Shown piece by piece: positions 47,840 through 58,347 of a stretch of DNA of 64,000 nt; within the stretch, counting starts at the first letter, position 1; each line of letters starts with the position of its first letter. The notes beneath the pieces are model-generated. The model was not told the origin of the DNA, searched no databases, and worked only from the letters and a program-made list of their open reading frames with translations. Position numbers and translations under genes: made by a program. This DNA is from Filobasidium wieringae (lineage: Eukaryota > Basidiomycota > Tremellomycetes > Filobasidiales > Filobasidiaceae), in the NCBI GenBank assembly GCA_001600055.1, contig BCIV01000015.1, positions 248,001 through 312,000 of the forward strand. The letters run 5' to 3'.

Positions 47840-48777
47840 GAATGGACATCAGGACTTGTTGCAGCTCCATCAACCTCATCAAAGATCGTACCATAGCTTT
47901 CTACCAGTTCCGTTCCCTCGTAGTCCATTCTTGAAAAGCGAGAGATTTCTTTGGCTGGTGACGTCAGATGTCAACTGGATACTGATACAACAACAAGAGA
48001 GCGAGCGAGGCGATAAGAAGCCGATGCGAGGAAGAGATCGAGAAGCGAGAAGACGATGTGTTGCAGCTGATTTCTGTTTGACTGTTTCCCGAATAAGCAA
48101 AATGAGCATGAACGGAGTGATCGCCAAGAACCGAGATGCCCTTATCTGTAGCGCGCAGTGGTTACGTAACTACATTTCGCTTCCGCAATCGCGTTGCCAG
48201 AGAGTAGCACAGACCTGCTACACAGGTGAGGTTTGCTTGCAACAATCGCTAGACTAGCGATATAGCTAACATGCAATACTATACAGAGATCTGTTTCGCG
48301 CTTTGTTGTCTCACTTAACCAGCTTTTTTTGCAAAAGGCCCTATTGGGAACGTTCGTGGCCGCAAATTCTTCGCGAATACTTCAGTCGCGTGCTCAAGAT
48401 CTTCTTCTTACTCTCCTTTCATGGCCATGCCTGTGGTCCTGAGGCATGCTGTTGAGCTCTGCTTCTACTACCGCACTATATCCGATCGACATTGCATCAT
48501 CGCTGTCCTGTTGCGAATCAGAGGGTGAGGTCACACGTTTTCGTCGATGGTCACCTATGGCTGAGAATTTCGTTTGGGCCCTCCTATAACAAAGGAGGTC
48601 TTTCTTGGAAGAGAGCTAAAATGTATATATACGCTCGATGGACAACACGATTTCGTCCTCCATTTGGGTCCCTGCATCAACCAATTCTTGCCTAACTGTT
48701 GTCAAGAACCCAAGTGAGCGAGTTTGGCTACATGACTAGTTGTTCCGCCACCATTGACGCTAGGTTTAATCAGTAAT
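47840..48777. other. Intergenic RAB4 / zinc-module array
   Basis: About 940 bp with promoter of RAB4 (minus) at the left and of the first array gene at the right. The open frames (for example 47856-48257 and 48492-48695) do not show the array motifs or good start contexts. Confidence 0.4.
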
Positions 48778-49181
48778 ATGCCTACTTCATCCAGAAAATC
48801 TCGTACTTCGGTTCGCTCGGACGGTCCGACGGAAGTCGGCAGGTCAGTGATCCTTATCAGAACGCTGCGAAGTGTGTGACTGAACGACATAACCTTCATA
48901 TTTATAGCTCAGTGCAGACAAGCAATTCTGACGTAACACCAAATGGGTGCTTCACCTTTTGTGGTTATATCGGAACGGTGGATTTGAACAGACCTAAAAA
49001 CTGGATATATTCCGGACAAGACTGGAGCGCGATTCTGCGCGATCTGTCAATCTGTGAACGGCACTGGCAAAAGATTATGGGGCAGCTCGACGTGCTTGCA
49101 CTCGACAGTAGCCGTACTCGTATACATATAAAACTCCACGGATACGATTATGAACTACACCGTGTATCGAATATAGCCTAA
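48778..49181 (+). CDS. Array gene 1: CxxxC/CxxH module protein
   Basis: First intact member of the tandem family. Exons 48778-48842 and 48908-49181, intron 48843-48907 (GTCAGT, TTTATAG), give 112 residues. The N-terminus MPTSSRKSRTSVRSDG is Ser/Arg-rich. The module reads NGCFTFCGYIG, the Trp strand NWIYSGQDW, SICERHWQKIM and a last strand IHIKLHGYDYE. The knuckle is C-x3-C here, not C-x2-C. Exon 1 is 65 nt, the same length as exon 1 of array gene 5 (53911), whose protein also starts MP with a Ser..LysSerArg pattern. Function unknown; a zinc-binding treble-clef-like fold is inferred. Confidence 0.65.
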
Positions 49182-49312
49182 TGGTCATATCCAATCGTAA
49201 CAGCGCTAGATTCCAGTAAGATTAGATCAATATCGACAATTATTTTAGGCTAAGTTTGTTCGTTTTGAAACCTATGACTAAGTTTCGTTGAAGGAGAAAT
49301 TGAGAAACCTTG

Positions 49313-49558
49313 ACTTATGGTTCAATCCCCTCGTCTGGACAGACAAGTTCCTGTTGTCAAGTTCTTAGAAATTTATACTCGGGCCGTTTGATAAAGATAC
49401 GTGTTCACTGGGCACCGAGTTATAACGGTTACGACCTGTCGCTTATGGATGAATCGATGCCGACCAGTCACTCGCATGCATACAGCCCATCATGAGATTA
49501 CTGTACGTGTAAGACTACTGCCCAGCAAGAGAATTGGACCTTCGAGCTGTATCTATCC
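49313..49558 (+). pseudogene. Decayed array module (copy 2)
   Basis: One frame reads SSGQTSSCCQVLRNLYS, then RLIKIRVHWAPSYNG (a Trp strand in the expected place), then SMPTSHSHAYSPS where CxxH is expected but Cys is replaced, then a TGA, and after it a stretch ending WTFELYLS, resembling the final strand. The loss of the second knuckle Cys and of the CxxH Cys, plus the stop, suggest a relic. Modest support. Confidence 0.35.
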
Positions 49559-50033
49559 TGATCATGATAAATCTTTTGCGTCAGTGATCAAATCTTACGT
49601 TAGCTTCGGTAAGGGCTTCTACACGCGAGGTATCGCCTCCTACACTGGAGTCGGCTGAAACGTTCGCGGTTCTCTGCCGGTCCGCCGCGTACACCTGAAA
49701 CGCGCGCCCACGACAGCCTTCTCTTCAATTCCCCTTCAAGGCTGTATCACTACTGGTTACGAGGTTTGTTCTGTGATACTACCTTAGGAATCCACTATTG
49801 CCTGTCCTCTACCCCATCACGTACATAAAATGCTTCACATCGGTAACTCATATCTAGCCACCCAATGAACACGCGGTTCCGATAAACAACACCTGCTTGT
49901 GCTCGATTGTCGTCCCACCAAATTCGCAAACGTCACATTCGCGTCCTACCGTCCTTGAAGGAAGTATATACACAACAGTAGATGTGGGTGGGACATTGGA
50001 CTGACCACTCCATCGCCTGGGCTCATCACACAG

Positions 50034-50278
50034 ATGTCAAGTTCTCTGCCGATCTTACAAAACACGAATCAAGAGTGTAGGAACTGCGAATCCAAACTCG
50101 GAGTGGAAGTAGCTTGTCAAGATGGAATTGGATTCCCGTGCTAGAGATTTTGTTCTTCCTATGCTGCCAATAATTTCTCGACTCTGTTGCGGAATTTCCT
50201 AGTGGCAGGCTGCTATACAATTTTCTGGCACACGCACACGGCAGGTGTTCTTCGATGAGCCATTATGTCATTGCTAGT
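50034..50278 (+). pseudogene. Decayed array module (copy 3)
   Basis: From an ATG at 50034 the frame reads MSSSLPILQNTNQECRNCESKLG, with an intact CxxC, then a TAG. In the same frame it continues RFCSSYAANNFSTLLRNFL, where CxxY stands in for CxxH, and GCYTIFWHTHT for the last strand. His to Tyr and a Gln to TAG change would each need one C-to-T step. The Trp strand is missing. An undetected intron is an alternative to decay. Confidence 0.4.
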
Positions 50279-51090
50279 ATCATAACCCCGACATGATAAG
50301 GGGCGATCTTTGTGATGATTTTATCCAACCCACGAGGGAACTTTCATATCAGATTTACTCTTCAGTAATCTTTCCCGACAAGATTCCCTCCGCAGTCAGT
50401 AGAGTTATTTCGACATGATCTCAGAGATTGAGCTGCACCAACGCCTACCCCTCAGCGTCCATTGTGAGCTGCTTTACTGTTGGACTAGAAGTCTTCGACG
50501 ACGATCATTCCTGTGATGGCTGATTCGTGATGACACTCGCTTTTGACTTCGCTTCGTTTATTTATGGATTGAGCTTTGAGCTATGACTAATTCTGGGAAA
50601 TTCTCCTCGCACAGGAAATGTCGGCAAATGAATGCTCTTTCAGACCGATTGGGATGCGCGACATCTGAGCTGCCGTTCGGTGTTCGCTTGAAGGAGTAAA
50701 CGGTAAAAGGCTGTGAGCGCAGGATGCACTGGTATGGCAGCCACTAGCTGAGCTGTTACAACCTCTATCCAGCATACGCACGTTCGTACGAGACGCATCA
50801 ATAAGGGCAAATCAAAGGAAATCACCGTATGCAGGTTCGTTCCTCCCAAGCTTCTCGCGCCAGAGAAAACGACGTCATCTGAAAGGAAACAACTTCTTCA
50901 GAAGCCTTACACACCACTTAGCTCATGATCACAAGTCAGCTTCGAGCATTTAAGGATGACGAGGATTGTAAGTCTAAGCAGGCCATTCATTTTTACATGA
51001 ATCGCAGTGCTCAAGTAGTATTTTCGCCTCTCCTTGAGCTTATTGTGTCGTCAGCTATCATTGACTACATCGTCTATCAATAGTTTCAAT

Positions 51091-51653
51091 ATGTCCTTGT
51101 AAGCTCACCTTTTCTGTTCTCCATCGCTTGACTACTATTTGAAGTGTCCTTCTGGATCAACCCGCTTCAGGAATTCAAACGCGTTCTCCACCGTATCTCA
51201 AGATGGGACTGAGTAAGCCTTGTTTCCCGACCGGGCAGTCGATTCATGATTGAAAATGATTCGTGAAGCTCGTTCACAACTATAGCCAGCGTAGTACCCG
51301 AAGATTCTCGAACATTCACCGACAACGCTGGTGTGACAAGGGAGAGGGGCTCGACGTGGATTGGTATGCCCGTCACCAAAACCTTGTGTAATCTTTACGG
51401 TTGCCGAAAGGTTGCGGATGAGTCTCAATACGTTGAAAATTGCATCACCAGGGAGATGCATCGTGACTATTGGATCTGGTATTCGGACAAAAACCTCTGC
51501 CGTGAACATTTCCAAACGTTTTCGTTCCGCTTGCAAGTGCTCGACATAAAAAAGCGAGAGGAGGGGGTCTGGAGTATTCCTATCTTATTGGATGGTTTCC
51601 TTTGGCAACTCTATTCCAGCGAGAGCGACATGATAAAGCACCTGACTACCTGA
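51091..51653 (+). CDS. Array gene 2: CxxH module protein
   Basis: Three exons: 51091-51098 (ATG plus five bases), 51145-51212 and 51286-51653, all phases agreeing, give 147 residues. The N-terminal part (MSFVLLDQPASGIQTRS) is polar. The module reads TLCNLYGCRKVADES, the Trp strand DYWIWYSDK, NLCREHFQTFSFRL and last strand GFLWQLYSSES. The first knuckle is C-x4-C, wider than in most members. No signal peptide or membrane segment. The 8 nt first exon carries little evidence on its own, so the exact start is moderately sure. Function unknown. Confidence 0.6.
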
Positions 51654-51798
51654 TACCTTCGACTGGCGCATGATCTGTTTAGGTATAAATCGCCTCGTGA
51701 TTCGCTAGACATAAAATTTCGACGGATTAGTGATTTTGGATCGGTCATTTTACTTAACATCAAAGCATCACTACAGAAATACATTTCACCCATTTCTT

Positions 51799-52455
51799 AT
51801 GACTGCTGAGTATTGTGATCTCACCAGTTGGGCGTGAAATCTGGTTGGGTTGCGACGAGACCGCGTCTGCGCGTTGAATAGCTAAAGAGCACCAACTGTA
51901 CTGACAATCCATACGCGACTCATATGGCGTGACTGTCTCTTGATCATCATTGGTCGTGAATATTTCTTAGACTTCATTGGTCGTTGCTTCTCTCATCTGG
52001 CAGCTCAATAGGGCCCGGGTTGCATACCCTGTACGATAATGGTTTGCCGGAAATCCCATTTTTGCTGCCTGAAGAAGTGACCTTCTTCAACGCGGGGTGC
52101 AGGTGATCAAGATTAAGTATCTCGACTGTACCCTTCTCTCCTCGATTATAGTGATCTGGGATGCCGAGTGAGGGTGATCTCAAATGAAGCTTTATGTATA
52201 CACTGTAGCTTCCAGTCTAAACATCCATATCGCTATCGATTTCGTCTTCGCCTCAGACTTTATTGCCACCATAATTGGGTTTTACGTCTCTCACATGATT
52301 CGTTATCCTTCCGCTGTATCGAAACTAGGGTTCAGATCCCATGCGTCCTCGAGGCCAAAGGAAGGCGAATGGGGCAACACGACGTCTCGTGTTACATAGC
52401 CTATCTCGAGCGCATTGTCTTCGTCTTTAAAATACAACTCAAATCTGCATCCTGA
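51799..52455 (+). CDS. Array gene 3: module with diverged second ligand pair
   Basis: The 3' exon 52152-52455 and the exon before it, 51971-52102, are joined by a clear 49 nt intron (GTGATC, TTATAG) in phase 2. The start is uncertain; an 11 nt exon at 51799-51809 (ATGACTGCTGA) would fit phase 2 but has a weak donor. The module has NEALCIHCSFQSK (CxxC) and a Trp strand CHHNWVLRLS. The second site reads FRCIETRVQIP, with Thr where His is expected, and the last strand is RIVFVFKIQ. The missing His makes it a diverged or decaying member. Linker upstream is Ser/Gly/Pro-rich (LLLSSGSSIGPG). Confidence 0.5.
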
Positions 52456-52712
52456 GTTCTCCAGAAAACTTTCAGTTAGAGCCGCTCTGTAAAGGTAACC
52501 TTGGGGTGACCATACGACCTTCTTTTTCGCTGCCGTAAGTGACAGGTGGCTTGCAGAGACACTAACCCTGCTTGTTTCAGCCTCCTTTCATCAAGAGAAG
52601 TAAAATTCGCGCATCACGAATGTGATATCACATCTCCTGCGAACGTTATTTAAAGACTAGATAGTCAATAACCTCGTATTGTCGTCTATCCTGACTCTCT
52701 GCCCATACACCA

Positions 52713-53454
52713 ATGGATAATCTCACTATACAGTATGTGTAACCGAATGTACCAAGGCTAGCGGTATCGGTCCTGACATGACATGGCTCCCAGGGGTTCT
52801 AGCGATTGTTCACAATCGGAAGATGACGATAGTTTGGCTGAATGCGACGTTCCATCGTATTTGTGAGTGGGACCATTTCAATGCCAATCATCGCTGACAC
52901 GTTTCGCATGAGGAACCTCTAGCTACGCTATGAAGGGCTACACCATGGTACGCTCGGAAAACGAGTTGACTCCCCAGAACATTGATGCCCTAATCGAGAA
53001 GCTTAGCCGAACTGGCGTATCAATGGCGAAGGATATGTCCAGTGGAACTTCACATGACTTTGATCGGTCCGAAAACTCAGTTGGATCTGGAAGCACTCGC
53101 GAGAATTCGAGTCTCCACGAGAGTCCTTGGGAGATGTACTGGAAGTATAAGCAAAAGGAATGGTGCTGTATGTGTCCTACTCCAAGAACAAGCGGGTCCT
53201 TCTACGCTCTTCGCGTCATTTGGATCGACCAGGCTGGTGACGGGGAAGAAGGTCGGACAATTTCATTCTGCATGAAGCACCATGAACGGTTGAAGCCCAA
53301 TCTTGAGAAGGTCTTACGGGAGAGGACAACTTACATGCATGAGCACAGCGAAGAGTATGGTCAGGATGTCTTCATCTTCCGGGATGAGGAAACGAAGGCT
53401 CGGTTCATCAAGGATAATAGTCGCGCCGATCGAGTGGTATCTGGTGGATTGTAA
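52713..53454 (+). CDS. Array gene 4: CCxC/CxxH module protein
   Basis: Exons 52713-52732, 52794-52862 and 52923-53454, with GTATGT/CCCAG and GTGAGT/CTCTAG introns and a CTGAC branch in the first, give 206 residues in frame. N-terminus MDNLTIQGSSDCSQSEDDD, then a Ser/Gly-rich linker. The module reads KEWCCMCPTPRTSG, a Trp strand RVIWIDQAG, SFCMKHHERLKPNLEKVL and last strand DVFIFRDEETKARF, followed by a 17-residue tail. One of the clearest family members. Upstream, TTATTTAAAGAC at 52648 may serve as a TATA-like element. Function unknown; zinc binding inferred from the Cys/His pattern. Confidence 0.75.
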
Positions 53455-53910
53455 TCGTATTGGCATGCTCTTCCAATCCCTATACATGGGTTACCGATTT
53501 GCACGTGACACAAGATTACAAGCTATATAAGCTATATCGTTGCTTTTGATGTGGGACTGACCAATTACCAAGCTTATCAAGATGCTTCGCCTATGGTAAA
53601 TCAATTCGATAGGATTTTGCACCCGTCAGAATCGATAGTTCTCACCGCATCTCTTGCAACGGTATCAGAGGTGAGACTTCGCGTCCATTCTATCAGACGT
53701 CCTGAAACAATCTGTGGCTTTCCTTTTACATCCGCCTCCTTTGAACTTGCGTCGTCATCCACCTTGCAACCCTCGTTAACGAGAATCCAAGTGACAGTCA
53801 CATATATAGATATATGCAAACTACTACTCCTAATCTCAACATCTGACCCTCCGAGGCTTGGGTCATCTCGACTGAAAGGCATCGGATCGAGCATACGCAG
53901 AGACTACGCA
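53455..53910. promoter_or_regulatory. Promoter region of array gene 5
   Basis: 456 bp that contains the shared upstream element (53671-53740) and a TATATAGATATAT run near 53802. The open frames in it, on either strand, are not supported by family motifs. Confidence 0.5.
53671..53740 (+). repeat. Shared upstream element, copy 1
   Basis: Three blocks in fixed order: GTGAGACTTCGCG (53671-53683), CTGAAACAA (53702-53710) and TTCCTTTTACATCCGCCTCCT minus its ends (53720-53740). The same blocks occur upstream of array gene 6 at 55847-55910 with nearly the same spacing. The distance to the ATG here is 171 bp. Confidence 0.75.
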
Positions 53911-55313
53911 ATGCCTCGGAGGTCGTATTATAAGTCACGCAGGCCTCAGACTCCCGAGGAGGAACCTCTACATAGGTATACCATGCTGGATGCAGGTAAG
54001 CTAATCCCAGTACAAAATTGGCTGATGTTCTGCTCGATTCCCTGGACAGCTATTTCGCCTGGCGTTCTCCTGACGGAAGCTCTTCCATACCGATCACGAG
54101 GCCCTCAAGCACGACAGCCGTGCATTATTTCTCCAGGCCAAGTGGAACTTCTTCGCATGGTTCCAGCTCTTACATCCGTTCTACTCATACTACCGTTTCG
54201 GCCGAGGGCTCGCGGGCGAAGTAGGTCGTCAGGGTCTGCTTGGCTATCTTTCGACGCTGATTACCTTTTGGACACGTAGTACAGATAGCCAGTCTTTGGC
54301 AGCAATAAATAAAACCATGACTGGAAAGTATTGTTGCTTCTGCATGCGTTCAATTAGCGGTATACCTCTCGATACAACTACCTTCAATGCGTACGTCGCT
54401 TGGCTGCAGCACGGGAGTTATTTGCCCTCATTCACAATGATTGGAGGATGCGAGGTTCACAAACCAAGAGTCAGACAGATCATGAAGCAATGTGAGGAAG
54501 GGGACCGTATCGAAAACCCGATTGTCAGATTGTCGGGTTGGAAGGCGGATTTACATCTTTTCAAGCTTGTCAAAGATACTTCTCAGAATACAAGGTATGG
54601 TTTAGTTAGGGTAAAGGGAAAGGCTCAGATCATGCTCCTATTGATCCGCACTCCTCTCTCCACATTAGTATTCGCTCTCAGGGCACAGGTATCAGCCTAT
54701 CTGCCTCAAGGTAAATCTCCTATCCTTCTTTCGTGACATCTTGTCTCTTGGTTTGCGAGCCTGTTCTCTTTAGTGAGCAAACGAGTAGCGAGCGTCTCCA
54801 GTGAGTGTTATCCTTCCGACTCTACCCTCTTAATTGACAACATAGAACAACGCATATATTGTACTTCCGACTAGAAGCCACCGGTCATCGCGTCAACATG
54901 GGAAACGGTCAACAGGATCTCATCGAGCGGTGACGTATCGTGAAATTCCAGAGGCTCCGGCGGACGATTGGTTCAAGAAAAGAGAAGGACTACAAGCCTG
55001 TTGCCTCTGCTTGAAAGACCTGAGTCGAGACGATCAGGCGGTCGCGCTGGCCATAGAGGAGAAAGGTCACTTCAGGTGGCTCTGCTTGACGCGGGACTGG
55101 GGCACTTGGACTCAGCCATGTTGGACTTTAGTGGCTTGTTCCAAACATGAGAAGCCGCTACAAGAATTGACGGCTGAGGGGGAGCTCGGCCGAGCTTCCC
55201 CTAAACCTTTCTTTCTGGATCAGGCTCGGTTGTACCTGATCAACACTAACGAACATTTCAGAGACATCCAACAGGAAGCTTCCAAATGGTTATCTGATTG
55301 TCATCCCAAATAG
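53911..55313 (+). CDS. Array gene 5: two-module CCxC/CxxH protein
   Basis: Five exons keep frame throughout: 53911-53975, 54050-54220, 54280-54594, 54774-54800 and 54875-55313, giving 338 residues. Exon 1 encodes MPRRSYYKSRRPQTPEEE; exon 2 is a Ser/Thr-rich linker. Module 1: GKYCCFCMRSISG, AYVAWLQHG, GGCEVHKPRVRQIM, DLHLFKLVKD. A short linker with the 27 nt exon leads to module 2: QACCLCLKDLSRDD, HFRWLCLTRDW, VACSKHEKPLQEL, ARLYLINTNEH. Three internal exons are symmetric phase 2-2. The halves could instead be two genes, but no start or promoter is evident between them. Function unknown. Confidence 0.7.
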
Positions 55314-56119
55314 AAGTAGAGCAGTCAAAAGGGTCGGGAGGATATAGGGAAAAGAAAAGAGAACAAAACTAAGTGTACAAGGTAGATCTGTAAATTGCAC
55401 ATAAATCGCAAAAACAGCCATCAGCACGAATTGGCTCGGCCAGATGATAGCGACACGCTGACTTTGGTGCGGAAATCATGAGACTACCGTGTTGATCCTC
55501 GCACATTTTTGTGTATATCAGTCTCAGTGAAACGAGATAGCCTTCATCGCGCATGAGCTTCTTCACGCGGGTATAGAGGAAGTATCTTTTTCTGATGGTA
55601 GGTATATCCCAAACTGATCCGTCTCTTCACGAGTGGAAGGGAGCAGTATAAGTGTAGATGCACCCACAAGTCGAGGTTTATCGGACCGATTCAGAGCATC
55701 CGTTTTCTCGGTCATCGCGTTGCTTGAGATATCGGCAATATCAACGATCACCTCAGTGATAAAGATCTGTAAGCGAGACTTAGAGCTTAGGGTTGAAGAT
55801 CTGCCTGGCAAGGACTGACCCGCGCCGGCGTCCTCGCGTGATAGGCGTGAGACTTCGCGCTGGAGAAGCGATCTGAAACAACTGCTGCCTTCCTTTTATA
55901 TCCGCCTCCTCGACGCGTCATCGTTCACCGTTACTCCTTTCAACTTTGACAAGAGGAAGTAGAGGTTGCGTTTATATATGGCAACTTCTCCATGGTGAAT
56001 GATGATCGTCGTGACCTACTCGCCTTGAGGGATATATATTGGCTATCACATTTCAAGCAGCCCTATCTGACTTTACCTGACGTCAAGCACTTTTAAATCA
56101 AATCGATAGGACTCTCGCA
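55314..56119. promoter_or_regulatory. Intergenic between array genes 5 and 6
   Basis: About 800 bp. It contains the second copy of the shared upstream element (55847-55910) and a TTTATATATGG at about 55971. Open frames at 55563-55818 on both strands show no module motifs. Confidence 0.5.
55847..55910 (+). repeat. Shared upstream element, copy 2
   Basis: GTGAGACTTCGCG at 55847-55859, CTGAAACAA at 55873-55881 and the TTCCTTTTA-TATCCGCCTCCT block at 55890-55910. Spacing between blocks differs from copy 1 by only 5 and 1 bp. The array gene 6 ATG follows 210 bp downstream. Confidence 0.75.
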
Positions 56120-57981
56120 ATGGGAAAGCCCAGGTAAGTGCAACCGACGACTCCCTCAGCCCAAACCGAACAACCTTCAAATCGATTTCGGTTTCGCCCT
56201 GTGTCGATCCAAGGAAAGCTATAGTTAAAGACAAAAAACACGGCACCACCTCAGTGCGTGACAGGGGTTCAATTTCAGTTTCGAGAACTGAAAGATCGAA
56301 CTCGTCATTGTACACTCAAGAATCGGAGCCTGGAAGGTGAGCTGATTGAAGTTGAGCACTTGCAAATTCCATCTCCGATCTAGATTGCTCGTCATCATCA
56401 TGCCGCAGTTTCGCATCAAGTTCAAGAGGTGGAGGTGAGATATATCTTCAAGCTTGGAGAACCGTCTCAGTGCAATTCACGTTCAGTCCCCACCCATAGG
56501 TCCCCCGTCGGCTTCGCGTTCTAGCATCTTTACCTCTGGAGTATCGATCGTAGGCGCTAGATCCTATAATAGGTAAGCAATTTAGCCAGAGCTTCCTGAA
56601 TGGTAGTCATACTGATTTTATATCAAAGTCCCTCGGATGAATTTGTCGCGCTACTGAAAAAGAAAGGGGCAAAATGCTGCTTATGTGCCGCCCCTATGAG
56701 AGCCACCACGCACAAAGTGCAGGAACCAGACGTTTTCTATTGGAACGAAAGGGGTCGTGAGGTACATTCGCGTCGAGACATTGCGGTCTGTAAGACGCAT
56801 TCTTGCGTAGTAGAGGCGATGTTGGAGGCCTATAGACAGGGAGAAACTATACGGAGCGAGGACACTGAGGAACCTGGAATCACGTTCCACCTGTATCAAT
56901 CAAGGTATGTTTGCTGTGATTGATGTTGCTGTCTTTAGGAAAGACGATGAACAAATGATACCGTATTCCAGTTCTGCGTCCATTCTCCAGCCCCCTGCTA
57001 AGAGCGATCAAAGACCAAGACCTTATTTCAGACCAAGACCTCGTTCCAGGTACGTCTGACAGTAGTCCCATTGAATAGCCAAGCCATTGGCAACTCTGAG
57101 CCCAGTTTCTACTTCATATTTACTAGCCAGTCATCGCAATCGCCACAGAGTAGTAGACAGCACACGTGAGTAAGAGGTTGGCGATACGCTTACGACCCTA
57201 CTAAGCAGATTGAAACAGGAAACACGCGAGTACTCATCCTGAAGAACCCTCCAGATCTTATAGGGATCTTCCTGAGCCATACGAGCGATCTTACAGCGAG
57301 AGCTCCGCTAGTTCAGACGAGGAGGAAGACCAGCCTTTATGGCCTGCAGATAGTACCGGATATAGGCCTCCGGGCGTTCGGAAACAAAGATATGCCAGAT
57401 CAGGAAGTCCCCCTCAGGACGCTGAGGGAAACCATCTACGTCACTCTTCCCCACCGATTGACATTAGTTCGATCAATTTGAACGATGATGATCAAACCTC
57501 GTCGGGCGACGATCATACTGGATACAGTTACCCTCGCAATCCATTCTCTGGTGCCAGACCGAAGGTTGGCGCATCTGTGAGTTAATCTGAGCGTTCTACG
57601 CCAAGGTATCGTCATTTGTCTCACCCACGATCTGCTGGTCAGACCGAGACTTCGCCAGAAGACGATTTCATTCGTAAGAGGATTCATGAGAAGATCTGCG
57701 CGCTGTGCGATGAAAAGGCTATAAAGTCCTTCTCTGCCAAGGGCCTCTCCCAAGACGATAAAGCTAGATATCATTGGTGGATAGCGCCCAAAAACTCAAG
57801 TAGGGGTTTTAATTCAGAATCGTATGAAAAAGTCTGGGCGTGTAAGTCCCATGCAGAAGGTTTAAAGAATCAACACAAGCACGCCTATGAGACCGATGGA
57901 CAAGTTTTAGGGGCGAAAGGTAGTTACGATCACCACGAGGCCAACCTGTATATCTACCCTTCGGATCGTCATGTCCGATAA
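56120..57981 (+). CDS. Array gene 6: two-module CCxC/CxxH protein
   Basis: Nine exons stay in frame: 56120-56133, 56265-56336, 56409-56434, 56500-56572, 56629-56904, 56972-57049, 57127-57165, 57219-57576 and 57643-57981, giving 424 residues. N-terminus MGKPRGSISVSRTERSN leads into a Ser/Arg/Gly linker. Module 1: AKCCLCAAPMRATTH, DVFYWNERG, AVCKTHSCVVEAML, ITFHLYQS. A long Ser/Pro/Arg/Asp linker follows (YSESSASSDEEEDQ). Module 2: EKICALCDEKAIKS, RYHWWIAPK, WACKSHAEGLKNQ, ANLYIYPSDRH. Module 1 resembles gene 5 module 1 after CxxH (VxxxM...GD/ETI), and module 2 resembles gene 5 module 2. If the 56905-56971 intron is retained, the first module ends at a stop near 56923. Confidence 0.7.
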
Positions 57982-58062
57982 CCAGAGAAAGTTGGATCAG
58001 ACGATGTTAATGGTGTTCACCCGCGTTTGAAAAGCCAAATCGTGTAATATTTTGTGTGGAAT

Positions 58063-58347
58063 TAGTCTGAATGTAACGAAGGGAACGGAAAGGTGTCGAA
58101 GATATCGAAGGCTAGCTATCCAGTCACACGGTCCATCAATGCAAGAACGGACATCAAAAGTTCGTACAAAATGTCGAATGGGACTTTGAGGAGCAATATA
58201 ACACATAATCCGAACTCTGATTCCGAAGTACACAAACTGGGCACGGCTGCTGTATGCAAGGAGCATAGGAATCGGCTGGAAGAGATGACGAAGAAAGTGT
58301 CGGGCGAAACCTGGACCAAGGTATACGAGGCGAATTTTGGTGTGTAG
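58063..58347 (+). pseudogene. Truncated array module (second half only)
   Basis: Open frame 110 bp after array gene 6. It has no CxxC and no Trp strand but keeps TAAVCKEHRNRLEEMTKKV and a last strand WTKVYEANFG before a stop. Near its start CNEG could be a ruined knuckle. No good ATG at the front; an internal ATG at 58171 is possible. Best read as a truncated or decaying copy, though an undetected upstream exon could supply the missing half. Confidence 0.4.

Larger units (their letters stand above)
49182..51090. other. Array interval with decayed copies
   Basis: About 1.9 kb between the first two intact array genes. It holds at least two degraded module copies (separate entries at 49313 and 50034) and otherwise no open frame with coding character. 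Confidence 0.4.

Noticed and set aside
50583..50830. Possible further relic module in the array (reads RKCRQMNAL and KGCERRMHW in one frame)
   Set aside because: Two stops interrupt the frame and neither the CxxC nor the CxxH spacing is kept; too weak to list.
53601..53894. 97-codon minus-strand ORF over the shared upstream element
   Set aside because: The related sequence at 55.8 kb does not keep the frame, so the similarity is regulatory or duplicated DNA, not coding.
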